NCBI GenBank assembly: GCA_016648135.1
Contig: JADDOH010005163.1
Location: forward strand, 1-64,000
DNA length: 64,000 nt
Source: Agrypnia vestita
Taxonomy: Eukaryota; Arthropoda; Insecta; Trichoptera; Phryganeidae
Direction of reading: 5' to 3'
The notes beneath the pieces were generated by a model. That model was not told the DNA's origin and made no database searches. It saw only the letters and a program-made list of their open reading frames with translations. Shown piece after piece: positions 63,884 through 64,000 of the stretch (position 1 is the first letter of the stretch; each line of letters begins with the position of its first letter). The position numbers and the translations under genes were made by a program.

Positions 63884-64000
63884 CATACGTCATTGTATTT
63901 TCATAAAATATATTATAATTTCCTCTTACTTGCACCACAGAGACAGTGTAGAGGTTTTATGTGGTCGCCTCGCCACGTCGCTTACATAACGAGGATGACC
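63884..64000 (+). repeat. TRPA intron 2 block, duplicate of 34.17-34.3 kb
   Basis: CTTGCACCACAGAGA, AGGTTTT(A/G)TGTG and TCGCCTCG.CAC are shared with 34190-34240. A good acceptor-like TTGCACCACAG precedes AGA in both copies, but the downstream frames differ and the reading frame in copy 1 closes, so it is not called an exon. Confidence 0.6.

Noticed and set aside
63884..64000. Extra TRPA exon after exon 2 (acceptor-like TTGCACCACAG in both copies)
   Set aside because: The frames differ between copies and close in copy 1, and exon 2 to exon 3 already joins in phase.

Overview
This is AT-rich, repeat-dense nuclear DNA from an insect, most likely a moth or butterfly (Lepidoptera). The grounds are short exons with GT/AG introns, cecropia-type mariner elements, piggyBac-like TTAA elements, tRNA-derived SINEs, several non-LTR (LINE) families, and small Helitrons of the lepidopteran type (A^TCTATACTAAT... 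to a GC hairpin plus CTAG^T). Nothing looks bacterial or viral.

The one clear host locus is a local tandem family of TRPA-subfamily ion-channel genes on the + strand. Copy 1 (28,906-46,560) is complete: six exons whose splice phases all agree give a predicted 1,055-residue protein with an acidic N-tail, about ten ankyrin repeats, six membrane segments with a pore loop, and a coiled-coil C-tail. Copy 2 starts at 58,884; exons 1 and 2 are in the window and the rest lies beyond the right edge. Between them, at about 53.0-53.4 kb, is a dead exon 1, with intron-derived sequence from the same family at 55.9-56.1 kb. Exon 1 is identical by eye in copies 1 and 2 (254 nt), while exon 2 differs at about 24 of 391 positions, which suggests gene conversion or very uneven constraint. 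Decayed duplicates of the exon 2 start lie just upstream of the real exon 2 in both copies.

Region by region: 0-13 kb holds a solo LTR, SINEs, LINE 3' ends and two short tandem or fold-back repeats, with no recognised host exon. 13.6-15.5 kb is a TTAA-flanked DNA element with a 5'-truncated LINE inside it. 19.1-20.2 kb has two small Helitrons, one carrying a dense array of perfect heat-shock-element motifs. 22.6-23.0 kb is a GC-rich minus-strand promoter-like island (TATA, CRE-like, CCAAT, splice donor) for a gene not seen here. 25.0-26.3 kb is a dead mariner. 27.0-28.7 kb is a DNA transposon just upstream of TRPA copy 1; copy 2 preserves the empty site. 28.9-46.6 kb is TRPA copy 1, whose introns contain a piggyBac remnant, a nearly 1-kb palindromic retro-insertion, a Helitron, a nearly intact LINE (minus strand) and an apparently intact mariner. 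48.5-52.5 kb is a graveyard of LINE pieces, including a fused ORF made from two elements. 52.9-64 kb is the dead TRPA exon and the second TRPA copy with more SINE, LINE and Helitron insertions.

All identities are from reading the sequence and translations by eye; no database search was possible. The exact TRPA type (painless, pyrexia or TRPA5) and LINE clades are left open.
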